A stretch of DNA of 64,000 bases from Epiperipatus broadwayi (GCA_028023455.1 JAQFVV010012435.1:124001-188000); one strand, 5' to 3'. Positions 24,574 to 37,430 are shown, numbered from the stretch's first letter. Numbers and translations are program-made. The notes: generated from the sequence alone by a model not told the origin.

Positions 24574-26180
24574 CTATAAAATTTGATGAAAAGCTGAGCT
24601 TAAGTCCAGCTTCACAAAATGAGATGCATTTTGTAAACTAGCCATAATCTCTATTACATTTGGTTTAGGATATGCCCCCTTATTTAAATACTTATTAACT
24701 ACTCTATAGTTGATGCATATTTGTATCTGACCATTACATTTTGTAATTATGACTATAAGCACATCTCAGTCTGCCATTTCCACAGGTGTCAATATGCCTT
24801 TATTAACCAATGCTTGAATTTGACTTTTGATCTTTGTACAAATGGAATTTTATGCAGTTTGCAGATAATTGATCATGCATCTCCACTGGGCATGTTGCTA
24901 TTTTGCCCAATTCTTCATTAAATAGATTTGGGTATTTATTTTATATTTCTTGTTCGAAGGAATTTTTTTTAACTACACTAACCTGAATTCTTATTGCACT
25001 AAACCATTTCCTATCTATTATAGGGCTTTACCTTGTACTATAAATAGTGACAATTATATTTTTGCTGTATATAACTGATACATGTGCTCTCCCCAGTAAC
25101 TTTAGTGCTTTGTTGCTTATGTTGGGCTTTAATGTTTGTTTTTTCTCTGGTTTTATACTAGCATCCACTGCTGATTGTGTTCTCCAATCTACTTCTGACA
25201 TTATCGATATACCTGAGCCACTATCAATTTTTATTTTAATTTCTATGCTGCAAATCTGAAATTCCATCGTGATGAATTGTTGCAAGTCTTCAACTCTTTA
25301 TTTTTTACTGCATCCCTACTCAAGGTTTAGCTCTCCTGCTTTTCTGAACCACCATTTTCTCTTGGTTCTTTTCATTGCTGAGTTTTATACATTTGCTAAA
25401 TATCTTTACAACCACATTTAAAACATATTTCCTGCTTTCATCTACACTCTTTTACCCTATGACCCTTTTTTTCCACAGCAGAAGCATGAAATTTTGTTTT
25501 CCTATTTAACTTCAGGTTTGAGCAAATTTATACATTTTTTTCCAGTTTTGAAAACTTGAATATTAAAACTGTCTTCAAGTTTAGATTTAAAAACATGAGC
25601 CTGGTCTATTATTAACTTGTAAGCTATGGCTTTCTGTATGGCACTTTGATATATTAAATCAGTGTTAGTTAACAATGGTTGTTTCAGTCTGTCATTAGAC
25701 ATGCCCCAGAGTAATTGATCTAAAAGTGTTTCCCTGATCCAATCCCCAAACCCACAATACTTTGCTAGCTCTCTAATTGCAGAATTACTCTTTAATTGAT
25801 TCTTCCTTAAACTATTTCCTATTTCTTAACATTAAATGATCTATGTGGTAGGATGGACAAGGACTGAAATATTCATTTAATTTTATTTTTATTAATTGCT
25901 CGATTGTACAATGCCAGAGATTGAGAGGGGGGGGGTTATAAACATTCATTATCTCTATAACTTTTTTCCCTGAAAAGTATAAACGTTCTGCAACTTTTTG
26001 TTTATTATCCTGAATTCTATTTAGAGTAAAAAAGTTTTTTATCTGAGTTATGTATAGTGGCCATTCTGTAGCATTTTCCAAATCAAACTCACTGGTAGAT
26101 GTTTGTTCACAAAATGACATTTTTTTAAAAAAACCTTTCACTACCCTACTAATTTTCTTTCTAAATCTGTTCAAAGTAAT
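24574..26180 (-). pseudogene. Ty3/gypsy retrotransposon fragment: gag, zinc knuckles, protease, start of RT
   Basis: Order on the minus strand: a gag-like frame at 25812-26174; further gag (25502-25702); zinc knuckles near 25400-25490, where CFCCGKKG is joined to HRVKEC only after a one-base shift in an A-run, followed by CFKCG; a protease-like segment (25028-25285) with KIKIDSGSGISIMS, the D(S/T)G active site; and RT N-terminal motifs at 24574-24762 (QICINYRVVNK, YPKP, FVKLDLSSAFHQI). Sequence below 24574 no longer reads as RT, so YXDD, RNase H and integrase are missing. The clade looks closest to Mag/CsRN1-like elements by general motif style, but this is uncertain. No LTRs found. Confidence 0.8.
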
Positions 26181-29100
26181 GGCTGCACCAGCTTTGCTAT
26201 GTCTTAGCTCTATAATCCCAGAATAATAATAACAAATTATTTTAGGAATTAATTTTCTTTACAATACACAAAAAGTAAAACCCACTGTCTCTCAATTTCT
26301 TCACACACTTTAATACAAGTTACAATATATAAAAAACAATAGAATATATAAATATACCAAGATATAATATTCATATGATTTCACATTCTTCTCAATCCCA
26401 CTCCATTGCTTTGGAATGTAAGTCATTTTCACTTAATTCATACTCAATAATTAAATAACAAACAGAATGCAAGACACTACTTTGCCATGATTAAAATCTT
26501 TTAATCCTGCAGTCTCTTAAGGCATTTTAAAATCATAATAAAATCAGGATGATTTGTTTTAACCCTAGTTGACTTGGGTATCTCCAGGAGCCAAGATTCT
26601 GAGTAATAGGATGTTCCCTGCTAGTTTCTTCCATTGCTTCTTCCTGGTGGGAATCCCACTTAACCTGAATGATGAAGATGGAAGAAAAAGGTCTTCCTTT
26701 TTCTGTTCCAGTTTTTTATACTTTTGTTGCTCTTTTATTTTCTGGAGGAATAATATAGTTCACGAGGATCTGGGTGGAGAATTTTATCAGTTTAATCTTT
26801 ACTGTTACTTCAATTAGTAGTTAGCTGATACTAATTGAATTTTCCCCATTATCTGATTTTCCTTTTTCCTTTCTGTAATTAGTTCCTGCTACAATATTTC
26901 GATTAAATATTTGATTTAATTAATATTCGATTTTCTTAGTGACTTTATTTTTTTAATATTATTTTTATCTCTTTACATAATTTTAATATACATACATTTC
27001 AACACTAATTAAAATAATTTGTTACTATTCAAAGAGTATTAATCAATTACACTTTTGTGATATTTATGTTCATCAATATTTTTTCAATTTCTATATTTTT
27101 ATATTGTATACTTTTTATTTTATTTTGTGATATATATGTTCAAATTTTTTTCATTTAATTTTTGTATTGCAATCTTTATCTTTTACATTTATATATATAG
27201 TTGTAAAATGCTATTATATATAAATAAATAAATAAAAATCCAAATATATAGTCTGTATTAAATTCTATTAGATTCCATCATATACATATTTGAAATTTTT
27301 TTAACTACCAGTATATCACGCTCTTGCCTAAAATTTACCATTAATTTATTCTAAAAAGGTTGGGAACTGCTGCTATAGAGGAAGTAATTGAAGCATACTA
27401 TTTAAAAAACGATTTAATAAACACAAGCTTGTGTCTAATAGAATAAAAAAAAACTAGAATGACATTTAAACTGTAGTGAAGAATTTAAATTTTAACAATT
27501 TAAACATTTTGAATGAGAGTGAGAAATGGCAAGGAAAAAAGGATAGAAAATTGACTGAAGAAATTGGTTGAATCAACAAAATGCAAAATAAATAAATATT
27601 CACAAAGCATAGGGTATTATATAGCATATAGCACCTTGAAAAATATCTATTTTACAGAATCCAGTTACAACTGCTATAGTTGATAAAAGATTACATTTGT
27701 AATCACCAGTCAAAGACTTCTTTAAGTAAATTATCAGATTCTTCATAATATGTACACATGATACCTGTAATTTAAAATTAGTATGCATAGTTGATGCTCA
27801 AATTAATAAATTAAATATACATATACAACAAACTTGAACATTTTTCTATAGTTGAGAATTTCCAAATAAGAATTTTTTTTTTATAGCTTGTCCATAGTCA
27901 ACTTAGCTACTTATTTAATTCTTGGATGGTGAATTAATTGGTAAAAATAGTTTAACATCTTTACTTTCATATTCCTCAATGGTCTAATACTGGACTAATC
28001 TGTTCTCTTTAAAGTATCAATTTTACACTCAGCATATTATTATTTATAATCATTTGTATGTGATTTCCAAGCAAAGATGCCCAAATAAATATTCATAAAG
28101 ATCTGGGCAAACCTTTTAATTAATCTAACGATCTATCAAATTTTTTTACTATCCCATCCCAAAGTAAATCTCTGTTGATAATGATATTCATTTATAGATA
28201 ATCTTCTGGCAATTGCTCTAATATATTATTTGTTTTTTCTTCTTGTTATGTGCAAAACCCATCTTCATTTAAGTTCTCCAATTTTATAATTATATCAACA
28301 ATATTGACCTATACTTGAATCTATTTATATGTTCTCATTTTTTCAGTAATTTTTATTTTGAAATGCAAAGTCTATATTTACCAACCATAACAAAAAATTG
28401 GCTATTGAAAATGTTTCTTTTCTTGCATCAACACAAATTATTTTAATTTTTCTATTTATTTTATATATTTTAAATATTTTAGTGGGTACTAAATAATATA
28501 AATAGACATAATTATTATTTTTTTCAGTTTTTCCCCATATTAACTATAATATCTGCTTTTCAAAGCAGCTCTCTATAGTTTGATTGAGATGTCTATTGGA
28601 AGTGTGAGCAATCAATAGGTATTACTTGATAATGTTAATTGTATCTACACTTCCAGACTAATTCCTGGCTTATGGATTCCATCATGCATTTGGTTCTCTA
28701 TCAGAAATCATTTTTTCCTTTTTTTTTTTACTATCAATCTACCTTTTTAAAATTTCATAACATTTTTATGCATTACCAAGCCAATGTACTCATATAGTTA
28801 AAGAGTGCTGACATAATGACAGTAATTATATTTGTGGTGTTGTCAGTTTTGTAATAAATGTATGAAATATCACTTATTTGGTTAGGAAGACAAACATGAT
28901 AACTATTTTTGCTTAAATTTAACTTAAACTGTTAAAAGTAATTCTTTTCACTTTACTACAGAACTACTCGCTGTATGATAAAATAAAACTATTATATACA
29001 TTATTAATAATTTAATTAAAAAATGTCAAACTACCTGTAGTCATATGAAAAATTGTGACTTGTGTCAAATGAGAAATACACGCCTAGAAAAAAAAGCATT

Positions 29101-29780
29101 TTTGTGGGATTATTTCCATATTGAATGGAATAAAAGTTTAAGTCTATCTAAAAGTAATACAAATGGAAAAAAGATGGAAATTGGATTGATGGTATTAGAT
29201 GTTAATGTTTAATAAAGTAGAGATTAATCTGGACTAATAATATCTAACCTAATAAATAATTATTAACTATTATTCATATACTTTTCTAAATAAGGCAAAT
29301 GAAAAGTGTGCAAATAAGAAGTGTAGATCAGATTATACTAATATTATATTGTTAAATACCGAATAAGATATCACAGGTTGTGATTTAGAATAACTGAAAA
29401 ATAATGGTCTAACAAAAAATATATCATCGGAAAAATATTTCATCGGAGTCATTTAGGCTTTTTTAAAAAGCCTTAATTCATGTTTGTAAAGTAAAGTATA
29501 AATTTTAAGTATATCTATATATGCAAAGAGAAAAAGACTTAAATAACTTCTATAATCCGCATTAACTTTTTATGAGTTTTAACTAGCACAATCACACACA
29601 TACATATATATTAGAAATGTAATGATAATTATAGATTATCCCAAATAGAACTTTGGGTTTGACTTTTATTGCAAAACTAAATATTGTTAAAACAATAGCA
29701 AATCTGCTATTAAGTTACTTCAGGGTGTGTTATTTCAGTTAGCATCTGATATATTCAGACAATGTAAAGTTTTCAGCTAA
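26181..29780. other. AT-rich non-coding stretch
   Basis: No gene or confident element. A G9 tract lies in the neighbouring gypsy fragment at 25927-25935. The frame near 26.57-26.82 kb is T-rich and has no motif. Confidence 0.5.
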
Positions 29781-29786
29781 GCCATT

Positions 29787-29880
29787 TTTTTTTCATGTGT
29801 CATAGCATGGGATGGGAAGCAAACTCGCTAACCTGGGACAACTGCTTGTAAGGTGGCTGTGCTGACCACTTGACCACCAA
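29787..29880 (-). mobile_element. tRNA-derived SINE (SINE-1), minus strand
   Basis: On the minus strand: GGTGGTCAAGTGGTCAGCAC resembles a Pol III A box with its tRNA D-arm, then an anticodon-like hairpin, then GCGAGTTTGCTTCCC as a degenerate B box, then CTATGACACATG and an A-tail. Near-identical layout at 47.6 and 50.8 kb defines a family. Only the tRNA-like head plus a short tail is present. Confidence 0.75.
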
Positions 29881-30180
29881 TGATTCATAAAATATACAAT
29901 ATTCAATTTTTGTAATTGAGCCTCAAATTATATTAATTGTTTATTATTATGTTTGTTTACATTCACATTAGGTATCTTGATTTTACATTATATTGTTTTA
30001 TCATCATTTTAATATATGAACCAGAAGTACATAGTGTAATTATGCCATGTAGTCTGTTGTTTTCCTCATAATGTTTTAGTCATAAATAAATAAATAAATA
30101 ATTCACACACATATATAACATCTTCTTTACAAAACTTGATTTATTACATGAACTATTACTCTATTACATAAAATATTCCA

Positions 30181-30222
30181 TCAATGTTTTGACTATATCC
30201 TATTGTAGTCTTTTTCAGGGCA
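30181..30222 (-). ncRNA. Decayed hammerhead-like relic
   Basis: The minus strand reads CCCTGAAAA, a hairpin with GACTA/TAGTC arms, then AAAACATTG. The layout matches CUGANGA, stem II, GAAA, but both G8 and G12 equivalents are A. The stem II arms match those of the 9.1-9.4 kb family. Not expected to be active. Confidence 0.3.
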
Positions 30223-30656
30223 ATTAAAATATATATAAAAATAATAACACATATACTTACAAATACAAATATTTAACATATATAATAAATAAATAAAATA
30301 AAAAATAACAATAACAATAAAAATAACATAAAACAAAATAAAATATAACCTCAAAAATTTATATTACCTTTCATCTCTTCCCTCTATAACTTTAAATTTA
30401 TTTTAAATTTATTCCATAATTTTATTCTTTATTTAATATCTCTTGGAATCTAGGACTAATGAAATGCCTAATATGATATGTCCATTATACTGAAAAGCAA
30501 TTATTATGAACCCTCCATTCGGACTCAATGATAAACTTTTATATTCTCACTATGTGATTCAAAGTTTCCAGTAAATCAGCACTTTTGACTTTAAGTTCTT
30601 GTAAACATACACCAGATCTAGAGATAGTCTAGGGAATTGTAAGCATTCTTCAATAG

Positions 30657-30775
30657 TGCTATTTGGTTAGTGCAGTGGTTAATAACAGACTCTGAAGCTT
30701 AAGAACTATGGGTTATACCCATATCTGCGACCTCTGGTATTCAAATTTCATATGAACTACTAGACAATAAAAACA
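30657..30775 (+). mobile_element. tRNA-derived SINE (SINE-2)
   Basis: TTAGTGCAGTGGTTAA resembles an A box and GGGTTATACCC a mutated B box about 40 bases later. The tail contains CAATAAAA. A similar unit with TTAGTGTAGTGGTAAAG and a CAATAAA tail is at 49.13-49.22 kb. Confidence 0.55.
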
Positions 30776-30986
30776 TTTAATTATTTTATTATCCAATACA
30801 TCCAGTCTTCTTTTATCTGCTTTTTCAAGCATTCATAATATCACATGATCACTATCTCTTATACTAGCACATAATTGTTATTAAACAAGGCAAAACTCTC
30901 CATACAGTAGTACCACCCTGTGCCAACCAGAGTAATCAATGGATGTCAGAAGGCTTGTGCATAAAATTCCTATCTAATGCCTACTT

Positions 30987-31045
30987 ATCCAATATTCCCA
31001 GACTATTTTCTGGCTTGTGGCCATCATCAGTGAGGAGCCTTGGAT
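30987..31045 (-). ncRNA. Hammerhead ribozyme motif, family 1, first tandem unit
   Basis: Minus strand: CTGATGA, stem II TGGC/GCCA with loop CACAA, GAAA, then ATAGTC and a pairing stem I strand. Core boxes are intact, but position 15.2 is A instead of C, removing the only G-C pair of stem III. Likely weakened relative to the second unit. Confidence 0.65.
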
Positions 31046-31438
31046 CTGAGAGCACTGCACCTAGATCTTAGGATCTAAAGCAACCCTCCAGCATCCAACT
31101 TTTATCTCTATTTAACTACAAAACTATGAGAATGAAATTAAAAACACAATATTTTCAATCTAAGCTCAATAGCTTATATAGTCATATGGGTCTGAACTCA
31201 GTTCAGCACCCTACATTTTGGTATCTTTGGTTCTTTAATAACCATAGCCACCACTATCCTATTAGGAAGGATTGGTGTTAAAGCACTAAACATCACATGA
31301 TCACCATCTCTTATACTAGCACATAATTGTTTTTAAACAAGGCAAAACTCTCCATACAGTAGTGCCACCCTGTGCCTACCAGAGTAATCAATGGATGCCT
31401 GAAGGCTTGTGCATAAAATCCCTATCTAATGCCTACTC

Positions 31439-31498
31439 ATCCAATATCCCCAGACTAGTTTCTGGCTTGTGGCCATCATCAGTGAGGAGCCCTGGATC
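31439..31498 (-). ncRNA. Hammerhead ribozyme, type I, family 1 (best-preserved copy)
   Basis: Minus strand, 5' to 3': stem I strand ATCCA...TCCTCA (31497-31483), CUGAUGA (31482-31476), stem II UGGC-CACAA-GCCA (31475-31463), GAAA (31462-31459), C-UA-G, then U and C17 (31453), then stem I strand UGGGGA-UA-UUGGAU (31452-31439). UGGGGA pairs with UCCUCA (one G-U), and UUGGAU pairs with AUCCAG, separated by an internal loop where tertiary contact with loop II would be expected. Predicted cleavage lies between 31453 and 31452. Stem III is only A-U plus C-G with a 2-base loop, and ACUAGU is self-complementary, so a dimeric fold is likely. All conserved core residues are present. Confidence 0.8.
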
Positions 31499-34105
31499 TA
31501 AGAGCACTGCACCTAGATCTTAGGATCTAATGCAACCCTCCACCAGCCACCTTTTATCTCTACTTAACTACAAAATTATGAGAATGAAATTGAAAACACG
31601 AAAATATTTTCAATTTAAGCTCATAGCTTACTGTATGGAGAGTTTTGCCTTGTCATTCATAATATGTTTGCATAAATATCAATTAAAAAAATAAAGTAGT
31701 TTGATGATGCTTTAAATGTTCTATTCTCTTCATACTTTAAAGACTTTTGATATTACTCTTAAATGTTTAAAGATGACTGATTCCATATGTTATTATTGTT
31801 TACACTGATATATTTTCCTTCTCTTTCGACTGACTAACAGACTTTCTCAGAAGTATTTTTAATTTAATTATCATTTCAAATAAAAAAAAATTCATTAGTT
31901 TGTCACATCATCAAAATATTAGAAGAGGGAAACATTGCTAAGAACTATTGGAAATAAAAAAACTGGAATTAGTCATCTCTAAACATTAAAGTACAGTTCA
32001 GAATTTTAAATGCTTCAAATTAATTAGATAAAATATCTAATATTATGCATTGTCTGCCAGTATATTTTAGCAATACAAAAACTAAAAAGTTTAACTGATG
32101 TGTACATCAGTAATCTACCATTGTTATTGAATACCACACAAACTATTTTATAAATTAAACATTTCAGTGAGCATACTTGTTTAAAGATATCTGCTAATAT
32201 TAAGACATCTTCCATGATTTGGAGTTAGGACAGAGTGGAATACGTAAATGCTAAAGTTCCATGGATTGCATCTTCACTCTATTCCTGCACTTCAATATTA
32301 GATGACCTCCTGAGACTAATGCGGTCTCGACTATTTACATGTCCATATCTTCTGTTTTCTAATAGTATTTAGTCATTTATATACAGCATGTGTGTTGAGG
32401 ACGTTAGTTGATATTTTTTTACGACCCATATAAAATAAATCTTTCTGTTAATTAATTTCTTAAAACTTACAGACCATCTTTTTTATTTTCTTTCACAAAT
32501 TGTCATTTGCAGCATTTACTTTAGATAATGTCACGCCAGTGACTTTCTTTTAAGTTGATTATTTGGATTTTGGAAACTTTTACAATTGTGATAAAGTAAA
32601 AGTAAATATAATTTAAAAGTTCAAAAGTTTCACGAGACTTTTTATTATTTTTCTGTATTTGATCAGGAAGTATGTTTTACAGATTTTAGTTTTTTAAAAA
32701 AGTAATCCAGCTTTTATATCTTTCTAAAAAGTATTGGTAAATATTGCATGCCTTAATCTTTTGACTATTATATGTTAAGAAATAAAAATACATTAACTAG
32801 ATAAAATATTATATACAAAATATATACTTTCTCTGCGGAATGACTGATACAGCTAGTTTTAAGAGAGAACATTTATAAATGCTACACTTTCTACAAAATA
32901 GATAAATATTAGCCATTACAAGTAATTATTTATTAATCAATAAATTAATACATAATTTGTACATTTTGAGTTATGGCAATGATCTAAGCCCACTGAAGAG
33001 GATAGCTCATGCAAAATGCATTTTGGAAATCATTTGCCCCCCCCCCATGTTTTTATTTATTTAAATAGGACGAGTGTTAAAATAATAAATTTTAATATAA
33101 TTTATATTTATATTACAGAGTTTCATTTTAAAAAATCATAATTTAATGAATACTGTACTTATTTTCAGCATTTATTTTTCAGTAAATAAATTATTGTTAG
33201 CTATTAAGTCTAGTATAATGGTAAATTCCTATAGATGTTGAAATCTTCAAAATGGAATTTTAACAGCCAAAATTCATTTACTGATCAGTCATACTCAACC
33301 TGCAACCTGCCAAGCTTTTATATGTGGTCCAGCAATTGACTGTGATCAATAGATGTGGATGACACATTTCTTTCTGCGAGGAGGAAAAAAAAATCCGACT
33401 CTTCTTAATTAATGAGTAACCACTCGCAATAGATTTGTTTATTATTGATGCACCAATAACATTAGTAGTTAATTTTTAACTTCACAGATCATTGTTTGTG
33501 TATAATCCTGTCACTTGAAGCTTGACAAGATTTTTTTTATTACACACTTTCAGGGACATCGAAGTAATTGGTTTTTTCCTCCAAAATTGTTTTACCGAAG
33601 ATGTGATATTTGTTAACTTTAAAAAATATTAACAAACTGATTATAAATTCCTGTTAACTTTAAAAAATATTAATAAATCTCTTCTAAATTCCATTCGCAA
33701 TATTTGATTAATTATCATATATAAAAATGATGATGCTGGGAGAATGATCAATCTGATCTGAATAAAACATAGCCTCATCGTTAGTCACCATTTTGGTAAC
33801 GGAATATTGATTATAATATGGGATGATAATATAAAAAAAACACTTTATTATGTCTCAGAACTGAGACATCATTCATAATAATATGTCTAGCCTAAACATG
33901 GAATGTCATTTTATAACAATCCTAAAGTTGATTTGGCATTTTGTAATAATTGCCACGACATCACATGACCACCACTTCTTTATGCTTATGTATAACTGTT
34001 TTAAAACAGGCAAAACTCACTATACGTATTGCCACACACAGTAAGCTACAGTAATCAATGGATGCCAGAAGGCTTGTGCATAAAATCCCCATCTAGTGCA
34101 TACTC

Positions 34106-34164
34106 ATCCAATATCCCCAGACTATTTTCTGGCTTGTGGCCTTCATCAGTAAGGAGCCTTGGAT
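34106..34164 (-). ncRNA. Hammerhead motif, family 1 (partly decayed)
   Basis: CTGATGA and GAAA are intact on the minus strand. Stem II keeps GGC/GCC but loses its closing pair, and stem III reads AATAGTC with the C-G pair lost. Stem I still pairs, with more G-U than the 31.4-kb copy. Confidence 0.6.
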
Positions 34165-34594
34165 TTGAGAGCACTGCACCTAGCTCTTAGGATTTAATGC
34201 AACCCTCTAGCAGCCACCTTTTATCTCCACTTAACTACAAAACTATGAGTCTTAAACTGAAAACACCTTAATGTTTTCAATCCAAGCCCATCAGCTTATA
34301 TAGTCATATGGTCTGAACTCAGTTCAGTACCCATACATTTTGGTGTCTTTGGTTTTTTAATAACCACAACCACCACTATCCTATTAGGCAGGATTGGTTT
34401 TAAGCCAATAAACATCACATGACCACCACTTCTTATGTTTGTGTATAACTGTTTTAAAACAGGCAAAACTCACTATACATATTGCCACACACAGCAAGCT
34501 AGGGTAAGACTCATAGTTTTGTAGTTAAGTGGAGATAAAAGATGGCTTCTGGAGGGTTGCATTAGATCCTAAGATCTAGGTGCAGTGCTCTCAG

Positions 34595-34653
34595 ATCCAA
34601 GGCTCCTCACTGACAAAGGCCACAAGCCAGAAACTAGTCTGGGGATATTGGAT
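34595..34653 (+). ncRNA. Hammerhead motif, family 1 (core mutated)
   Basis: Plus strand: stem I and stem II arms, GAAA and CTAGTC are intact, but the first core box reads CTGACAA, so the G8 catalytic position is A. Predicted inactive. Confidence 0.6.
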
Positions 34654-34763
34654 GAGTAGGCACTAGATGGCGATTTTATGCACAAGTCTTCTGGCATCCA
34701 TTGATTACTCTAGCTTGCTGTGTGTGGCAATACGTATAGTGTTTTGCCTGTTTTAATTGCCAC

Positions 34764-36711
34764 ATGTACATTATCATCATCAGCTAGCATTGGGTAGCTA
34801 GTTTGTCACAATAATAATGGATTTATTATCTCACTACCTCTGTATATTTGTTTAGTCAACATTTGTCATAAAGAAATGCCCTTAAGATTTATATTATTTA
34901 TCACAGAGCAAAATATGCGTTAAGAAATAGTAACTCTGTTAGAACCTGTGTAAAATTATATAGCTCAGTTATTGTTCACACTAGGTAATAACAATATTTC
35001 CCATACATAATTATTTAGATTGTTCACTGCACTATCATAAAATAATAAACATCTCTATTAAAATCGAATTTATCCAAATAGTATTTAAAATGAAATAAAG
35101 CAAATGAGATCATCGCCTCAGAGATCAACAGATCTATTCACTATTCCCAAAGTAAACTGCAGTAAGCAGTGAAATCATATATCATTGCCCTAAACAATGA
35201 TATATGCTTAAGATATCTATTTGATTGATAACTGAATAAAACTAAATTCGAATCAATAAATAACTAAATTCCAACATACTCTACTAATCTAATATTATTT
35301 ATAGTAATGCAAATTTACTTTAATATTTAATGACATTCTATTTAAATCAACTAGTTTCTAAATAATTATAATTACATTTTGAAAATGTTTTATAAACCTG
35401 CACAATATTTATAATGTTCAAATGAAATAAACCTTTAAACAGTTTTATATCTGTTTTAATCAAATGTTAATTATGATATAAACATTTCATTCATACCCTA
35501 CATTAGATCGACATGCAAAATGAAATACTCCACAAGGATTTATTAGCAATAAATTCCATAATTTCACATTTTACACTTCCCAATCACATTATATACAATG
35601 TACCATAGGTTTCTATTGGATATTTACTGACTTACAATCGCTGATATTATTCATCTACCTAAATTTTCAATCAATCGATTATATAATGGAATATATAATA
35701 ATTGAACTATATATGATGATAATTGGCAGTTATCCAAGCCAAAGATAATATTCAGTTATACTAGTTAATGAAATTTATGATCTCCCCTTCAAAGAAGTTT
35801 AAAGGTAATTAAAACAGATCATTTTGACTAATGATAGAATAAAATCTATTAAAATTTTTGTAACCGGGCAAGATAAACAAATAAATAATCATCTCTGAAT
35901 TAATGAAATTATTTCTACTAGTAATATTGACTTAGATAAGTAAACAAATATTTAAATGCAGTAACAAATATTAAATTTATATATAATCGGATTTTAAAAT
36001 GATGTATAAAAATATACACCAGATTTTAAATCAACTCTAAATTTGGTTTATAATAAAAATTTATAACAGTAATAATAAAGATATAACAGAACAAACAATT
36101 GATATTTGCAATAGACTAAAATCAATAAAAATAATAAAATCTATCTGTATGAAACTCTAAAAATTTATTATATATAAAATGGAAGAAGAGATTTTAAATA
36201 TTTTCCTGGGATTTTAAATAGCATATACAATGATTAAAAAAAAATGTGATCAAATAAAAATTGATCTCTATTTATTCATTAATGTAATCTCTATTTAATT
36301 AAACAAACAAAAAAAAATGTTATATTTAAACTCTTTTCCATCTGAATATCTCCAAGTTAAATCTTGAACCTGCAAAAAAATTAAATATTTGAAAAACATC
36401 AGGTCGTATTAATTTATATAATCAGATAAGAGCTTAAATAATAAGAACAAAAATAAATCTTTCCGATCTTTTCATTGCATGAATTCTATCATACCCATAT
36501 CTATATACTATTTACCTATGTTTTTAAAATAAAATATTGTTAAGCATCTAAGTCAAAAGTTGCTGAAGATTTTTGTTAGTTTCTTAAATATTAATCACTA
36601 AACCAAATTCTTTAAGTATTACATTCAAGACCTTAAGTATATTTAATAAAACTACTTTTTAATTGTAAATATGATTCAATCATCACCATATTATAAATCC
36701 AAACAACAATA
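34764..36711. other. AT-rich non-coding stretch
   Basis: No gene recognised. A small perfect hairpin with ATATATCATTG arms lies at about 35177-35207; its function, if any, is unknown. Confidence 0.5.
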
Positions 36712-37430
36712 AATGAAGCTTTGTTTCAGACATGTAATCATTCACATTAAAAATTCCACCATCAAAACTGTACTACAATTTCATGCTTACATTAAAATGC
36801 TGCCTATAAACAGTTCTAAATTCCTTTGTCATAAAACCAAACCCAAAGTTGAATTTAGTATTCATCTTTGTTTAATATCAATTTTCATTTTAAATGTTTC
36901 AGATTCTGCATAATAACATTTTTTCTCATTATTTCATGTAGTTATTATATAACATTAAAAAATTTGGGTAGACAACCAACTAATTTCAAACAGTGTCATA
37001 AACTCAAATTCCTTAGCCAAACCAATAAAAATAATATTTATCTTTTGTTCCCAGTACTTATTTTGCATTTATCTGGAAACAAAACTCATATCTAGAATGC
37101 TTCTTGATTCTTTAAAATTTTATTGAGTCTCTGTTAATCATTCGTCTATGGCAGGAAGTTACTTGTTTACCAAAATCCTCCAAAATACTTTTGCTGTGGT
37201 GGACAATGACATTTCATAGAAATTGCTTCCATCTTGTTTTTGTTTTTTTTAACAATGGAGGCAATTTTAAGATCAGTTGGAAAAATTTAATGAGTTCATA
37301 TATAGTATTTTCAAAATATTCCAATATTTTTAATATTAACTTATTACTACCATATTTTAAAACTTCTCCTGATTGTAACTTCACTAAGCTGGATATTTTT
37401 GTTCAAATTTAAATAAGTAGGTAGAATGGA
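36712..37430 (-). pseudogene. LINE-A reverse transcriptase fragment (decayed)
   Basis: Read on the minus strand through several frames, the segment follows the RT order of a large animal non-LTR family: KYGSNKL, FPTDLKIASIV-KKNK, MSLSTTAKVFWRIL-NK with PAIDE-LTETQ (the 'RGISLLS..GK..ARIL..RL' region), SILDMSFVSR-MQNKY, IIFIGLAKEFEFMTLFEISWL (motif A, where the two Asp of 'D..KAFD' have been lost), and finally YSFDGGIFNVNDYMSETKLH. Stops and frameshifts are frequent. The C-terminal counterparts at 21.2 and 48.1 kb probably belong to the same family. Confidence 0.7.

Larger units (their letters stand above)
30842..31653. mobile_element. Hammerhead-bearing retrozyme-like element, tandem dimer (family 1)
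   Basis: CATTCATAATAT at 30830-30841 and 31654-31665 is a 12-bp target-site duplication. Inside are about 1.8 tandem copies of a 452-bp unit (TCACATGATC at 30841 and 31293), each with a hammerhead motif on the minus strand. The 3' end is a short inverted copy of the 5' segment (GGCAAAACTCTCCATACAGT versus its reverse complement), so the insertion starts and ends with the same sequence in opposite orientation. No coding frame. Other insertions: 33957-34753, 39739-40051, 43357-43985. Confidence 0.8.
33957..34753. mobile_element. Hammerhead-bearing retrozyme-like element, tandem plus inverted copy (family 1)
   Basis: TAATTGCCAC at 33947-33956 and 34754-34763 forms a 10-bp target-site duplication. 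A full unit on one strand is followed after 454 bp (33961 to 34415) by the start of a second unit, which switches near 34500 to an inverted copy. Two hammerhead motifs result, one on each strand. Ends again carry the same sequence inverted (GGCAAAACTCACTATACGTA-type). No coding frame. Confidence 0.78.

Noticed and set aside
32226-32345. Less AT-rich block as a coding exon
   Set aside because: Open frames are short on both strands and no acceptor-donor pair gives a consistent reading. Left unassigned.
30838-34760. CRISPR-like or satellite array
   Set aside because: There are only about two units per locus with a 453-bp period, bounded by target-site duplications. This is a mobile element, not a repeat-spacer array or satellite.
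35177-35207. Small perfect hairpin as a microRNA precursor
   Set aside because: The stem is only about 11 bp, too short for a pre-miRNA, and is low complexity.
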